This document shows, one piece after another, positions 1-7,692 of a DNA stretch of 14,581 nt (position 1 is the stretch's first letter; each line of letters opens with the position of its first letter). The notes beneath the pieces were generated by a model, which saw only the letters and a program-made list of their open reading frames with translations, made no database searches and had not been told where the DNA came from. Location: the NCBI GenBank assembly GCA_031381685.1, contig JANMYF010000116.1, positions 1-14,581 of the forward strand, written 5' to 3'. Made by a program: the position numbers and the translations under genes. The stretch comes from JANLQX01 sp031381685 (GTDB lineage: Bacteria; Actinomycetota; Acidimicrobiia; Acidimicrobiales; JANYDT01).

Positions 1-2
1 GG

Positions 3-64
3 TCCTCCGGTCGCCGCAAGGCGCTGTGCCGGCGAGAACGAACCCAACAGAACCGGAGGAGGAG
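3..64 (+). promoter_or_regulatory. rpsB 5' leader with helix overlapping the ribosome binding site
   Basis: Bases 3-11 (TCCTCCGGT) are the exact reverse complement of bases 52-60 (ACCGGAGGA), which include the first part of the purine-rich ribosome binding site GGAGGAGGAG at 55-64. Directly after the 5' arm lies a small hairpin, CGCC-GCAA-GGCG (12-23), with a GNRA-type loop. Together they could fold into a leader structure that partly hides the ribosome binding site of rpsB. The last GGAG (61-64) would stay unpaired, six bases before the ATG. S2 is known to repress its own rpsB-tsf mRNA in E. coli, so a leader here is plausible, but its function is inference. The window starts inside this region, so the promoter and any upstream part are not visible. 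Confidence 0.45.
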
Positions 65-70
65 AACATC

Positions 71-985
71 ATGAGCAACGCGACCCCGGTCGTGACCATG
101 CGCCAGCTTCTCGAAGCAGGCGTCCACTTTGGTCACCAAACTCGTCGTTGGAACCCGAAGATGAAGCGATTCATCCACTCGGCGCGCAACGACATCTACA
201 TCATCGATCTCAACCAGACCCTGACGCGGGTCGAGTCGGCCTACACGTACATCCGCGACCTGGTTGCGGGCGGTGGCTCCGTGCTCTTCGTCGGCACCAA
301 GAAGCAGGCACAGGATCCGATCGCGACCTACGCCGCTCGTTGTGGGATGCCCTACATCAACGAGCGTTGGCTCGGTGGCATGCTCACGAACTTCAGCACC
401 ATCAGCACCCGAGTGAAGAAGATGCAGGACTACGAGCGCCAGCAAGCGGCGGGTGACTTTGCCAACATGCCGAAGAAGGAAGCGCTCATCAAGAGCCGCG
501 AGCTCGAGAAGCTCCAGCGCACCCTCGGCGGCATCCGCGGCATGGCCAAGCTGCCCGACGCCATCTTTGTGCTCGACACGAAGAAGGAGCACATCGCCGT
601 CACCGAAGCAAACAAGCTGAAGATGCCGGTGGTCGCCGTGGTCGACACCAACTGTGACCCCGACGTGATCGATTTCGTGATCCCGGGCAACGACGACGCG
701 ATCCGTGCGTCGAACCTGATGTGCCGCATCATCGCCGACGCCGTCGAGGAAGGGCGATTCATCAACGCCCGTCGCAACGGTGGCCGTTCGACGGTCCCCG
801 TGCTCGAGGTGTTCGACCCCGAAGCCGAAGCGCGTCGCTCCGAGGCCCAGAACGAGGCGCGCCGACAGGCGGCGATCGCCCAACAGGCCCGCGAGGCGAA
901 GCTCCTCGCCGCGAAAGCCAAGGCCGACGACGCGCCAGCGGTCGAGGCCGTGGAGCCCGTGGCCGACGGCGAACCCTCGGCGTAG
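71..985 (+). CDS. rpsB: 30S ribosomal protein S2
   Basis: This encodes ribosomal protein S2, which binds the small subunit between head and body near S1 and the mRNA exit. The 304-residue product carries family hallmarks: the N-terminal LLEAGVHFGHQ and RWNPKM stretch, NDIYIIDL, VLFVGTKKQAQ, ERWLGGMLTNF, and the late DAIFVLDTKKE and PVVAVVDTNCDP blocks. A charged, Ala-rich tail of about 55 residues after the core is longer than the E. coli tail. The ATG at 71 is chosen because GGAGGAGGAG (55-64) precedes it at good spacing and the S2 homology starts there; an in-frame ATG at 26 would add 15 unrelated residues that overlap the leader. tsf follows after 45 bases, the classical rpsB-tsf pair. Confidence 0.98.
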   Translation: MSNATPVVTMRQLLEAGVHFGHQTRRWNPKMKRFIHSARNDIYIIDLNQTLTRVESAYTYIRDLVAGGGSVLFVGTKKQAQDPIATYAARCGMPYINERWLGGMLTNFSTISTRVKKMQDYERQQAAGDFANMPKKEALIKSRELEKLQRTLGGIRGMAKLPDAIFVLDTKKEHIAVTEANKLKMPVVAVVDTNCDPDVIDFVIPGNDDAIRASNLMCRIIADAVEEGRFINARRNGGRSTVPVLEVFDPEAEARRSEAQNEARRQAAIAQQAREAKLLAAKAKADDAPAVEAVEPVADGEPSA

Positions 986-1030
986 TCGCCGGGTTTTCGA
1001 TTCACTCTCCGAACATTTCAGGGAACAGCC

Positions 1031-1822
1031 ATGTCACAAATCAGTCCGAAGGACATCCAGTCACTCCGTCAGCTTGCCGGTGTCGGCATGATGGAGGCCA
1101 AACGCGCCCTCGAAGCTGCACAGGGCGACGTGCAGGCCGCGCTCAAGACCCTGCGTGAGCAGGGTCTGGCCAAGTCGTCTGAGCGCGCCGACCGCGAGAA
1201 CAGCCAGGGTGCGATCGCCATCGGTCGGAGCGCAAACGCCACGGCGATTGCCCAGATCAAGTGCGAAACCGACTTCGTCGCCAAGTCGGCGAGCTTTGTT
1301 GCCCTCGTGCAGGCCATCGCCGATTCGGTCGCCGCCAAGGGCGAGGCCGGTGTCGCTGATCACCAGGAAGCTCTCGACCAGACCAAGATCTCCCTCAAGG
1401 AGAACATCGACCTCGGTCGAATGGTCCGCTTCGACGCCGCCCCGGGCGCCATCGTCGACACCTATCTGCACGTCCAGGCCGGACGTGGAGTCAACGCGAC
1501 GATGGTCGAACTGCTCGGCGGCAACGCCGAACTGGCCCACGATCTGGCGCTGCACATCGCCTTCGCTCGTCCGAAGTACCTCACCCGTGACGAGGTTCCG
1601 GCCGACGTCGTTGCCGCCGAGCGCGACACGCTCGAGCAGATCACCCGCAACGAAGGTAAGCCGGAGGCGGCCCTTCCGAAGATCGTCGAAGGGCGGCTCG
1701 GTGGGTTCTTCAAGCAGATCTGCCTCCTCGAGCAGGAGTTCGCCAAGGACAACAAGCAGACGATCTCCGGCGTACTGAACGGGGCCACGATCACACGCTT
1801 CGCGCAGGTCGAGATCGGCTGA
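1031..1822 (+). CDS. tsf: Translation elongation factor Ts
   Basis: EF-Ts is the guanine-nucleotide exchange factor that regenerates EF-Tu-GTP in the cytoplasm. The 263-residue protein begins with the UBA-like N-terminal domain (residues about 4-45, including the LRQLAGVGMMEAKRAL helix pair). The signature CETDFVAKSASF follows at about residues 78-89; its TDFV residues contact EF-Tu. The core dimerisation region (HIAFARPKYLTRDEVP) and a C-terminal EQEFAKDNKQTISG segment are also present. Length is in the usual range. A GGGA ribosome binding site lies about five bases before the ATG. The gene follows rpsB by 45 bases and is followed by a hairpin at 1866-1897, so rpsB-tsf probably forms one transcription unit. 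Confidence 0.98.
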   Translation: MSQISPKDIQSLRQLAGVGMMEAKRALEAAQGDVQAALKTLREQGLAKSSERADRENSQGAIAIGRSANATAIAQIKCETDFVAKSASFVALVQAIADSVAAKGEAGVADHQEALDQTKISLKENIDLGRMVRFDAAPGAIVDTYLHVQAGRGVNATMVELLGGNAELAHDLALHIAFARPKYLTRDEVPADVVAAERDTLEQITRNEGKPEAALPKIVEGRLGGFFKQICLLEQEFAKDNKQTISGVLNGATITRFAQVEIG

Positions 1823-1865
1823 GCCTCGTCTGTCTCGTGGCGCGCAAGCGGCGGGCCGGACATCG

Positions 1866-1897
1866 ACACGACCCCGGTGCTTGCGCCGGGGTCGTGT
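1866..1897 (+). terminator. Terminator-like hairpin after tsf
   Basis: ACACGACCCCGG (1866-1877) and CCGGGGTCGTGT (1886-1897) form a perfect 12-bp stem with an 8-base loop. It lies 43 bases past the tsf stop. The downstream tail is not a T run (TCGCG), so this is a strong GC-rich stem of the kind common in actinobacteria rather than a canonical intrinsic terminator. It probably ends or attenuates rpsB-tsf transcription before pyrH. Confidence 0.6.
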
Positions 1898-1926
1898 TCG
1901 CGTCGGTGGCCGAGCTGCGCAGGCAC

Positions 1927-1932
1927 TACCCT
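1927..1932 (+). promoter_or_regulatory. Possible -10 element for pyrH
   Basis: TACCCT fits the actinobacterial TANNNT -10 pattern and sits between the post-tsf hairpin and pyrH, about 50 bases ahead of the start codon. No convincing -35 hexamer is seen. This is a weak, position-based assignment. Confidence 0.25.
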
Positions 1933-1983
1933 TCGGCGGCCGTGGTTCACGTTCCGCGCCCGATGCGAAGGAGTTGACCGACG

Positions 1984-2736
1984 ATGACAACGAGTGAGCC
2001 GATGAAGCCGAAGGGCGCCAAATGGTCCCGGGTGCTGCTCAAGCTCTCCGGTGAGGCCTTCGCCGATCGGGAGAACGGGGAGGCGATCGACGGTGTGGTC
2101 GTCGCCCGCATTGCCGGGGAGATCGCCGAGGCGAAGCAGGAACTCGGGGTCGAGATCGCGATCGTCGTCGGCGGGGGCAACATCTGGCGGGGTGCGACAG
2201 GCGCCAACTCCGGTATCGATCGTGCAACCGCCGACTACATGGGCATGCTCGCCACGGTGATGAACGCTCTCGCCCTGCAGGACGCGTTGGAGAAAGCGGG
2301 CGATCCGTCGAGGGTGCTCTCGGCCATACACATGTCCGAAATCGCCGAGCCCTATATCCGGCGGCGCGCCCTCCGCCACCTCGAGAAGGGACGTTCGGTG
2401 ATCTTCGCCGCCGGCATCGGCCAGCCCTTCCTCACCACGGACACCCCGGCGGCGATGCGGGCGGCCGAGATGAACGCCCAGGCTGTGCTCAAGGCAACCC
2501 ACGGCGAGGTCGACGGCGTGTACACCGCTGATCCGAAGGTCGACGCGTCGGCGACGAAGTTCGACGAGGTTTCCTACGCGGAAGTTCTCCGTCGAGGCCT
2601 TCGGGTCATGGACTCCACTGCGATTTCGTTCTGCATGGACAACGCCCTACCGATCGTCGTGTTCAACCTCATGGAACAGGGCAACATCCGCAAAGTCCTC
2701 CTCGGGACACCACGGGTCGGTACGCTGGTCTCATGA
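1984..2736 (+). CDS. pyrH: Uridylate kinase (UMP kinase)
   Basis: PyrH phosphorylates UMP to UDP, the step feeding pyrimidine nucleotide synthesis, and belongs to the amino-acid-kinase fold as a hexamer. The 250-residue sequence has the N-terminal VLLKLSGEAF phosphate-binding loop, VVGGGNIWRG, the DYMGMLATVMNALALQ helix, GIGQPFLTTDTPAAMRAAE (UMP and nucleotide contacts) and GVYTADPK. It ends in FNLMEQGNIRKVLLG, typical of the family. AAGGAG (1968-1973), ten bases upstream, supports the ATG at 1984 over the in-frame ATG at 2002. The stop overlaps the frr start by four bases (ATGA), implying translational coupling. Allosteric control by GTP and UTP is known for the family and cannot be judged here. 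Confidence 0.98.
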   Translation: MTTSEPMKPKGAKWSRVLLKLSGEAFADRENGEAIDGVVVARIAGEIAEAKQELGVEIAIVVGGGNIWRGATGANSGIDRATADYMGMLATVMNALALQDALEKAGDPSRVLSAIHMSEIAEPYIRRRALRHLEKGRSVIFAAGIGQPFLTTDTPAAMRAAEMNAQAVLKATHGEVDGVYTADPKVDASATKFDEVSYAEVLRRGLRVMDSTAISFCMDNALPIVVFNLMEQGNIRKVLLGTPRVGTLVS

Positions 2737-3290
2737 TCGACGAGTCCCTCCTCGAAGCGGCGGAGAAGATGGACAAGGCATCGCAGCGGGTCGCCGAGGA
2801 ATTCGGTGCCGTGCGAACCGGTCGCGCCACGCCAGCGCTCGTTGAGAAGCTGCGAGTCGACTACTTCGGAACCGACACACCGCTCCAGCAGTTGGCGGGT
2901 TTCAGTGTGCCCGAGGCGCGCGTCCTGGTGATCTCCCCGTTCGACAAATCGACGATCAAGGCGATCGAGAAGGCCATCACCAACTCCGATCTCGGTGTGG
3001 CTCCGTCCAACGACGGGGCGCTCATACGCCTCACGTTCCCGGCCCTCACCCAGGATCGCCGCAAAGACCTGGTGAAGGTCGTCAAGAGCAAAGCCGAGGA
3101 CGGGCGTGTCGCCGTTCGCAACATCCGGCGGGACGCTCGCCACAAACTGGAGCGAGCCGAGAAGGACGGGCTGATCTCCGGTGATGAACTCAAGCGAGCC
3201 GAGAAGGACCTCGACAAGTTGACCGAGAGCCATATTGCCGCGATCGACAAGCATCTTTCGGTCAAAGAACACGAACTGCTCGAAGTCTGA
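2733..3290 (+). CDS. frr: Ribosome recycling factor
   Basis: RRF works with EF-G to split post-termination ribosomes in the cytoplasm. The 185-residue length equals the family norm. Domain I helices frame the protein (N-terminal block with VRTGRATPALVEKLRVDYFG, C-terminal block with LKRAEKDLDKLTESHI), and domain II carries PLQQLAGFSVPEARVLVISP. The nearly invariant RTGRA near residue 28 and VRNIRRDA are present. The ATG overlaps the pyrH stop as ATGA with no separate ribosome binding site, so translation is probably coupled to pyrH. cdsA follows after 32 bases. Confidence 0.98.
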   Translation: MIDESLLEAAEKMDKASQRVAEEFGAVRTGRATPALVEKLRVDYFGTDTPLQQLAGFSVPEARVLVISPFDKSTIKAIEKAITNSDLGVAPSNDGALIRLTFPALTQDRRKDLVKVVKSKAEDGRVAVRNIRRDARHKLERAEKDGLISGDELKRAEKDLDKLTESHIAAIDKHLSVKEHELLEV

Positions 3291-3322
3291 GCCGGACAAC
3301 GCCAGCGCAGGAAGAAGCCCTC

Positions 3323-4759
3323 GTGGACGATCCCAACAACCCCAATATGCGTGAAGAAGCCGAAGGTGTTCGGATTCTTGGCGCCCAATCCGTCGGTCCA
3401 GCGGGAGACGCGGCGGCGCCGCGGAGCGCGCCGCGGGCGTCGGCGACCCCGTCGTGGGACGACGAGGACGACGAGGAGTGGGGAGATGACTGGGACGGCG
3501 AAGCCGTTCACAGCGCTGCTGCTGTCGCCGGCGACGATCGTCATGACGATGACAGCGATTGGGCGGCTGACGACGACAGCGGCGTGTGGGGCGACGACGA
3601 AACCGGCGCGATGGCTGCCGGACGGGCGCCGACAGCCAATGTCCCCGCCACCGACGACAGTGGTGGCGCTCGGTGGCGGACCGGGGCCGAGGACTGGTCG
3701 GACGAGTCGCTCGGTGATCTCGACGATGGCGAGGCGAAGGTCGGTACCCTCGATCCCGATCGGGGCGACGAAAGCGACCTGTACCGGTTCCGGGAACTCG
3801 ATGACGACGCCCTTTCTGGTCCGGACGTTGGTGTGACCGCTCCGCGCAAGCCGGTACGAGGAGATGGCGTTTCCGGCCGTGCCGGATCGCGCTTCTCGTC
3901 GGCGGCCCGTCCCCGCCCGACGGGAGCACCGGCGGAACCGGTGGTTCCGGCGGGACTCGGAGTTCGCGTCATCACGGGGGCAGGGTTGATTGCCGCCTTC
4001 TTTGCCGTGATCCTGATCGCCGGGCGCAAGGGCCTGACCGCGCTGGTGGCGGCGGTCCTTCTGATGTGTGCGCTCGAGTTCTTCAACTCGCTGCGCCATC
4101 GCGGCTTTTCGCCGGCGATCGTCCCGGGAGCTGTCGCCTGTTTCGCCATGCCCTTGGTGGCCTTCGGCACCGGCCCGACGGGCATGATGCTGGTACTGAT
4201 CTTGACCGTGTTCGTGACGATGCTCTGGTCGTTGTTCCGCGTCGTGCGCGACCGGCCGGTCGGGAACATGTCGGTCACATTTCTCGGTGTCGGCTACATC
4301 GGCGTCCTCGGTGGCACGGCCGGCTTGTTGCTGGCGCACCCGAACGGGGTCGGCCTGGTCCTCGGCGGGATCGCGTGTGCCGTTGCCTCTGACGTGGTCG
4401 CCTATTTCGTCGGCGCCAACCTCGGGAAGGTTCCGTTGGCCCCGGAAGTCAGCCCGAACAAGACGATCGAAGGCGTTGTCGGGGGATTCTTCGGCTCGGT
4501 CCTGATCGGCACCATTGCGTTCGGTGTCGTGGGCGTCGCACCGTGGAACGGCTGGGCGATCGGCGCCATTCTCGGCATCGTGGTGGGTGCACTCGCTCCG
4601 CTCGGCGATCTCTGTGAGTCGATGATCAAGCGTGACCTCGGTATCAAGGACATGGGCAACCTGCTTCCCGGCCATGGAGGTTTCCTCGATCGGGTCGACG
4701 CCATGCTGTTCGTCCTGCCGGGCGTGTATTTCGTAGCCCGCCTCAAGAACTGGCTCTGA
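3323..4759 (+). CDS. cdsA: Phosphatidate cytidylyltransferase with long acidic N-terminal extension
   Basis: CdsA makes CDP-diacylglycerol from phosphatidic acid and CTP in the cytoplasmic membrane, the precursor of all major phospholipids. The family signature is complete at residues 433-459 (S..KR....KD......HGG..DR.D), and about eight or nine hydrophobic segments fill residues 213-472. Ahead of the membrane domain is a roughly 210-residue soluble extension. By hand count 43 of residues 41-170 are Asp or Glu, with seven tryptophans in the same stretch (for example WDDEDDEEWGDDWD). The classical enzyme is about 270-300 residues, so the 478-residue product is unusually long. AGGAAG (3309-3314) eight bases before the GTG supports this start; ATG at 3347 lacks such a site. 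The role of the extension is unknown. Confidence 0.96.
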   Translation: MDDPNNPNMREEAEGVRILGAQSVGPAGDAAAPRSAPRASATPSWDDEDDEEWGDDWDGEAVHSAAAVAGDDRHDDDSDWAADDDSGVWGDDETGAMAAGRAPTANVPATDDSGGARWRTGAEDWSDESLGDLDDGEAKVGTLDPDRGDESDLYRFRELDDDALSGPDVGVTAPRKPVRGDGVSGRAGSRFSSAARPRPTGAPAEPVVPAGLGVRVITGAGLIAAFFAVILIAGRKGLTALVAAVLLMCALEFFNSLRHRGFSPAIVPGAVACFAMPLVAFGTGPTGMMLVLILTVFVTMLWSLFRVVRDRPVGNMSVTFLGVGYIGVLGGTAGLLLAHPNGVGLVLGGIACAVASDVVAYFVGANLGKVPLAPEVSPNKTIEGVVGGFFGSVLIGTIAFGVVGVAPWNGWAIGAILGIVVGALAPLGDLCESMIKRDLGIKDMGNLLPGHGGFLDRVDAMLFVLPGVYFVARLKNWL

Positions 4760-4830
4760 ACCGACCTCGGAGCGCCGCCCTGCTGCGCTGAGCGTCGCGC
4801 CTTCGACTCGGTCGGTGCGATGCTGGAACA

Positions 4831-6063
4831 GTGAACGCGTCGGTTGGGGTAAGCGCAGGTCCGGTGACCGTCTCGGTGGTTGGGTCGACCGGATCCGTCG
4901 GGACGCAGACCCTCGACGTGGTCCGCGCCGAGCCGGAGCGCTTCCGCGTCGTGGCGCTGGGGGCGATGCGCTCGGTCGAGGCGCTCCTCGCGCAGGTCAA
5001 GGAGTTCCGTCCGAGCGTGGTGGCTGTTGGTGACCACGACGCGGCGCTGACGATTCGCGATCGGCTTCCACCGGGCGTGGAATTGACGATTGGTCCGCAG
5101 TCGTTCGCCGACATCGCGACCGAGGCCGCTGTCTGTGTCAACGGGGTTGTCGGGTTCGCCGGGCTTCCGGTCACCATTGCCGCCCTTCGTGGGGGTCGTC
5201 GGCTCGCACTGGCGAACAAGGAGTCGCTGATCACCGCCGGTCCGGTCGTCCGCCGCGTGCGCCAGACTCCCGGAGCCGAGTTGGTGCCCGTCGACTCCGA
5301 ACATGGTGCGATCCACCAGTGCCTGGCGTTTCGTCGGCAGTCGCAGGAGGCGGGTCGCCCTGATCGGTTGCGCCGTCTCGTGCTCACCGCGAGCGGCGGT
5401 CCCTTCCGGGCGCGGGCGGCGGCGGCTGGTGGAGGGTTCGCGGCTCGGCGGGCGCTGGCGTCGGTGAGCGTGGACGAGGCGTTGGATCATCCGACATGGA
5501 AGATGGGCCCGAAGATCACCATTGACTCGTCCACGCAGATGAACAAGGGCTTGGAGGTCATCGAGGCCCACGAGTTGTTCGACGTCGGCTACGACGACAT
5601 CGACGTCGTGGTACACCCGCAGTCGGTGGTCCATTCGATGGCCGAGTTCTCGGACGGCTCGACAATCGCTCAGCTCTCGATGCCCGACATGAGGCTCCCG
5701 GTGGGGTATGCGTTGGCCTATCCGGACCGGATCGGTACGCCGTATGGCTCGATCGACTGGGCGACGGTCGGGTCTCTGGACTTCCTCGCTCCGGACCGGG
5801 CGGCCTTCCCCTGCCTCGATCTGGCCTACGCCGCCGGTCGGATGGGCGGGGTCGCGCCGGCGTGGCTGAATGCCGCGAACGAGGTTGCCGTTGCCGCGTT
5901 TCTTGCCGGGAAACTGCGTTGGGGGCACATTGCAGAAGTGATCGAAGATTCACTTAAAGTGGCTGACTCTGCTATACCTATCACTGTGGGTGATGTCATC
6001 GACGCTGATCGGGCCGCACGGGCGACGGCTGGCGCCATCGTCGATCGGCTCGCCAACCGGTGA
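4831..6063 (+). CDS. dxr: 1-deoxy-D-xylulose 5-phosphate reductoisomerase
   Basis: Dxr (IspC) converts DXP to MEP using NADPH, the first committed step of the non-mevalonate isoprenoid pathway. The 410-residue protein has the NADPH-binding GSTGSVG at 18-24, LANKESLI near 127-134, and the metal-binding VDSEHG with Asp155 and Glu157. TASGGPFR at 186-193 and the active-site run HPTWKMGPKITIDSSTQMNK (220-239) with Glu242 are also present, so it should be active. The segment after GGPFR (about 194-212) is Ala/Gly/Arg-rich and several residues longer than in E. coli. The GTG start lacks a clear ribosome binding site; a GTG at 4864 is an alternative. An AT-rich, rare-codon patch lies near the 3' end (about 5949-5985). 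Confidence 0.97.
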   Translation: MNASVGVSAGPVTVSVVGSTGSVGTQTLDVVRAEPERFRVVALGAMRSVEALLAQVKEFRPSVVAVGDHDAALTIRDRLPPGVELTIGPQSFADIATEAAVCVNGVVGFAGLPVTIAALRGGRRLALANKESLITAGPVVRRVRQTPGAELVPVDSEHGAIHQCLAFRRQSQEAGRPDRLRRLVLTASGGPFRARAAAAGGGFAARRALASVSVDEALDHPTWKMGPKITIDSSTQMNKGLEVIEAHELFDVGYDDIDVVVHPQSVVHSMAEFSDGSTIAQLSMPDMRLPVGYALAYPDRIGTPYGSIDWATVGSLDFLAPDRAAFPCLDLAYAAGRMGGVAPAWLNAANEVAVAAFLAGKLRWGHIAEVIEDSLKVADSAIPITVGDVIDADRAARATAGAIVDRLANR

Positions 6064-6066
6064 GGA

Positions 6067-6079
6067 GCGGGCTTCCCGC
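6067..6079 (+). other. Short hairpin just after dxr
   Basis: GCGGG-CTT-CCCGC forms a perfect five-base-pair stem starting four bases past the dxr stop. There is no T run, so termination activity is doubtful. Confidence 0.3.
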
Positions 6080-6147
6080 CTGATCGGCCACCCGACACGA
6101 ACATCGATCACGAGCACCACCCGACACCCAACCAAGCGAGCCAGACA

Positions 6148-7569
6148 ATGCAACCCGACGCAGCTTCCTCACGACCGACACCTGCAAGAGCCGACACGGC
6201 GGTCGCAACCGTGCTGGCCGTCGGGAATGAGGACGGCTCCGAGGTCAGCGCGGCCGCCGGCGACACCGTGGTCGACCTCACGTCCCATCCGGCTCCGCTG
6301 CTTCAGGTAGTCCCGGCGGGTGCTCGGCCGCCGGCGGCCGACGAACCCACCTCGATGCACCGGGCGATCGGCCCGCTGGCGCTTGTTGCCCTGGTCATCT
6401 GGTGCGCCTCGATCGGCCAACTCCTGATGCTGGGGGTCGTCGCCGCGCTGGCGTTCATGATTCTCTTCCACGAGGCCGGCCATTTCGTCGCCGCCCGCCT
6501 CACCGGGATGAAGGCAACGGAGTTCTTCCTCGGCTTCGGCCCGCGCCTGTGGTCATTTCGTCGGGGCGGAACCGAGTTCGGCGTGAAGGCGCTGCCCCTA
6601 GGCGGCTACGTGAAGGTCATCGGCATGACCAACCTCGAGGAACTCGTCGACCCGGCCGATGAACCGAAGACCTACCGCGCCGCCTCCTTCCCACGGAAGA
6701 TCCTCCTCGCTTCCGCCGGCACGATGGCCCATTTCCTGCTGGCCTTCGTCTTGCTCCTCTCGTTGAACAGCGGCTTCGGTCGCGTCACCGGCTTCACCCG
6801 CCCCATTGTGGGCTCGGTGGAGGCCCTGGAGATCGGGTCGTCACCCGCAGCGGTGGCCGGGATCCGCTCGGGCGACCGCATCGTCGATATCAGCGGCACA
6901 CCGATTGAGGTCGGATCCGACGTACGTGCCGCGATCGACAAGGCGACCACCCTTCCCCTGTCGGTGACCATCGACCGACAGGGAGTCCGGAAGACCTTCC
7001 CCTTGAGCCCGGTTCGTGACGTCGACGGCGTCATGCGGATTGGCGTTCAGTGGGATGAGAACGGCTTCGGCACAACCACGAGTCGCGTTGGTCTCGTCCA
7101 AGGCGCCGGTGACTCGCTTTCGTCGATGGTTCGCCTCATCCCCGAGACCTGGGGCGGGCTCTTTCGTTTCTTCGCCCCATCCAGCCTGAAGTCCTACGGC
7201 TCGACGCTGGGGAAGGCGGCGACCAACAAACCACTGACGCAGGCCGAATCGCAGGGCCGGATGTCGTCTGCTGTCGGCATCTCGCGAATGATGCGCGACG
7301 CCAGCCGCGACGATGTGCGGACGGCGATCGAACTTTTCGCCATCGTCAATGTGTTCGTGGGAATGTTCAACATGCTGCCCCTCATGCCGCTCGATGGTGG
7401 CCACGTGCTCGTCGCGACCTACGAACGGCTTCGTTCGCGACGTGGACGGATGTATCACATTGACTTCCGCAAGCTCCTTCCGGTGACCTACCTCGTCCTG
7501 CTGGTGATGAGCGTGATCGGCTTCACGTCGCTCTATCTCGACATCACCAAACCGCTCAGCCTCTTCTGA
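6148..7569 (+). CDS. rip1: Site-2-type intramembrane zinc metalloprotease (RseP/Rip1 family)
   Basis: This is an M50 protease that cleaves membrane-embedded substrates, such as anti-sigma factors, within the bilayer. Catalytic HEAGH is at residues 108-112 inside a hydrophobic segment. The second zinc-site motif NMLPLMPLDGG at 408-418 supplies the third ligand, Asp416. A single PDZ-like domain lies around 220-300 (SSPAAVAGIRSGDRIVDISG), and helices fall at about 74-115, 186-207, 393-412 and 445-466. The position between dxr and ispG matches Rip1 of Mycobacterium. The start is uncertain: there is no ribosome binding site before ATG 6148, the first ~15 codons are unlike the rest, and residues 1-69 resemble no known domain. 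GTG 6211 or ATG 6355 (residue 70, just before the first helix) may be the true start. Confidence 0.93.
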   Translation: MQPDAASSRPTPARADTAVATVLAVGNEDGSEVSAAAGDTVVDLTSHPAPLLQVVPAGARPPAADEPTSMHRAIGPLALVALVIWCASIGQLLMLGVVAALAFMILFHEAGHFVAARLTGMKATEFFLGFGPRLWSFRRGGTEFGVKALPLGGYVKVIGMTNLEELVDPADEPKTYRAASFPRKILLASAGTMAHFLLAFVLLLSLNSGFGRVTGFTRPIVGSVEALEIGSSPAAVAGIRSGDRIVDISGTPIEVGSDVRAAIDKATTLPLSVTIDRQGVRKTFPLSPVRDVDGVMRIGVQWDENGFGTTTSRVGLVQGAGDSLSSMVRLIPETWGGLFRFFAPSSLKSYGSTLGKAATNKPLTQAESQGRMSSAVGISRMMRDASRDDVRTAIELFAIVNVFVGMFNMLPLMPLDGGHVLVATYERLRSRRGRMYHIDFRKLLPVTYLVLLVMSVIGFTSLYLDITKPLSLF

Positions 7570-7577
7570 CGAGCCCA

Positions 7578-7607
7578 CGCGTCGCCCGTCGGGGGGCGGG
7601 CGACGCG
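7578..7607 (+). terminator. Strong GC hairpin between the protease gene and ispG
   Basis: CGCGTCGCCCG (7578-7588) and CGGGCGACGCG (7597-7607) form a perfect 11-bp stem with an 8-base G-rich loop, eight bases past the protease stop. No T run follows. It may be a T-less terminator, an attenuator, or an mRNA-stabilising structure. On its position it could separate ispG transcription from the upstream genes. Confidence 0.5.
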
Positions 7608-7692
7608 GCGCGGCGGTCCTGAAGCGGTGCGCTCCCTCCGCGGAGTTCCGGTGGCGGCGCGCACAGCGGCTGCGGACCGACATGATGGAGGT

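Noticed and set aside
2861..4675. 604-residue minus-strand open frame opposite frr and cdsA
   Set aside because: It is antisense to two clearly homologous genes and its translation is charged low-complexity sequence. Long antisense frames are expected in GC-rich coding DNA.
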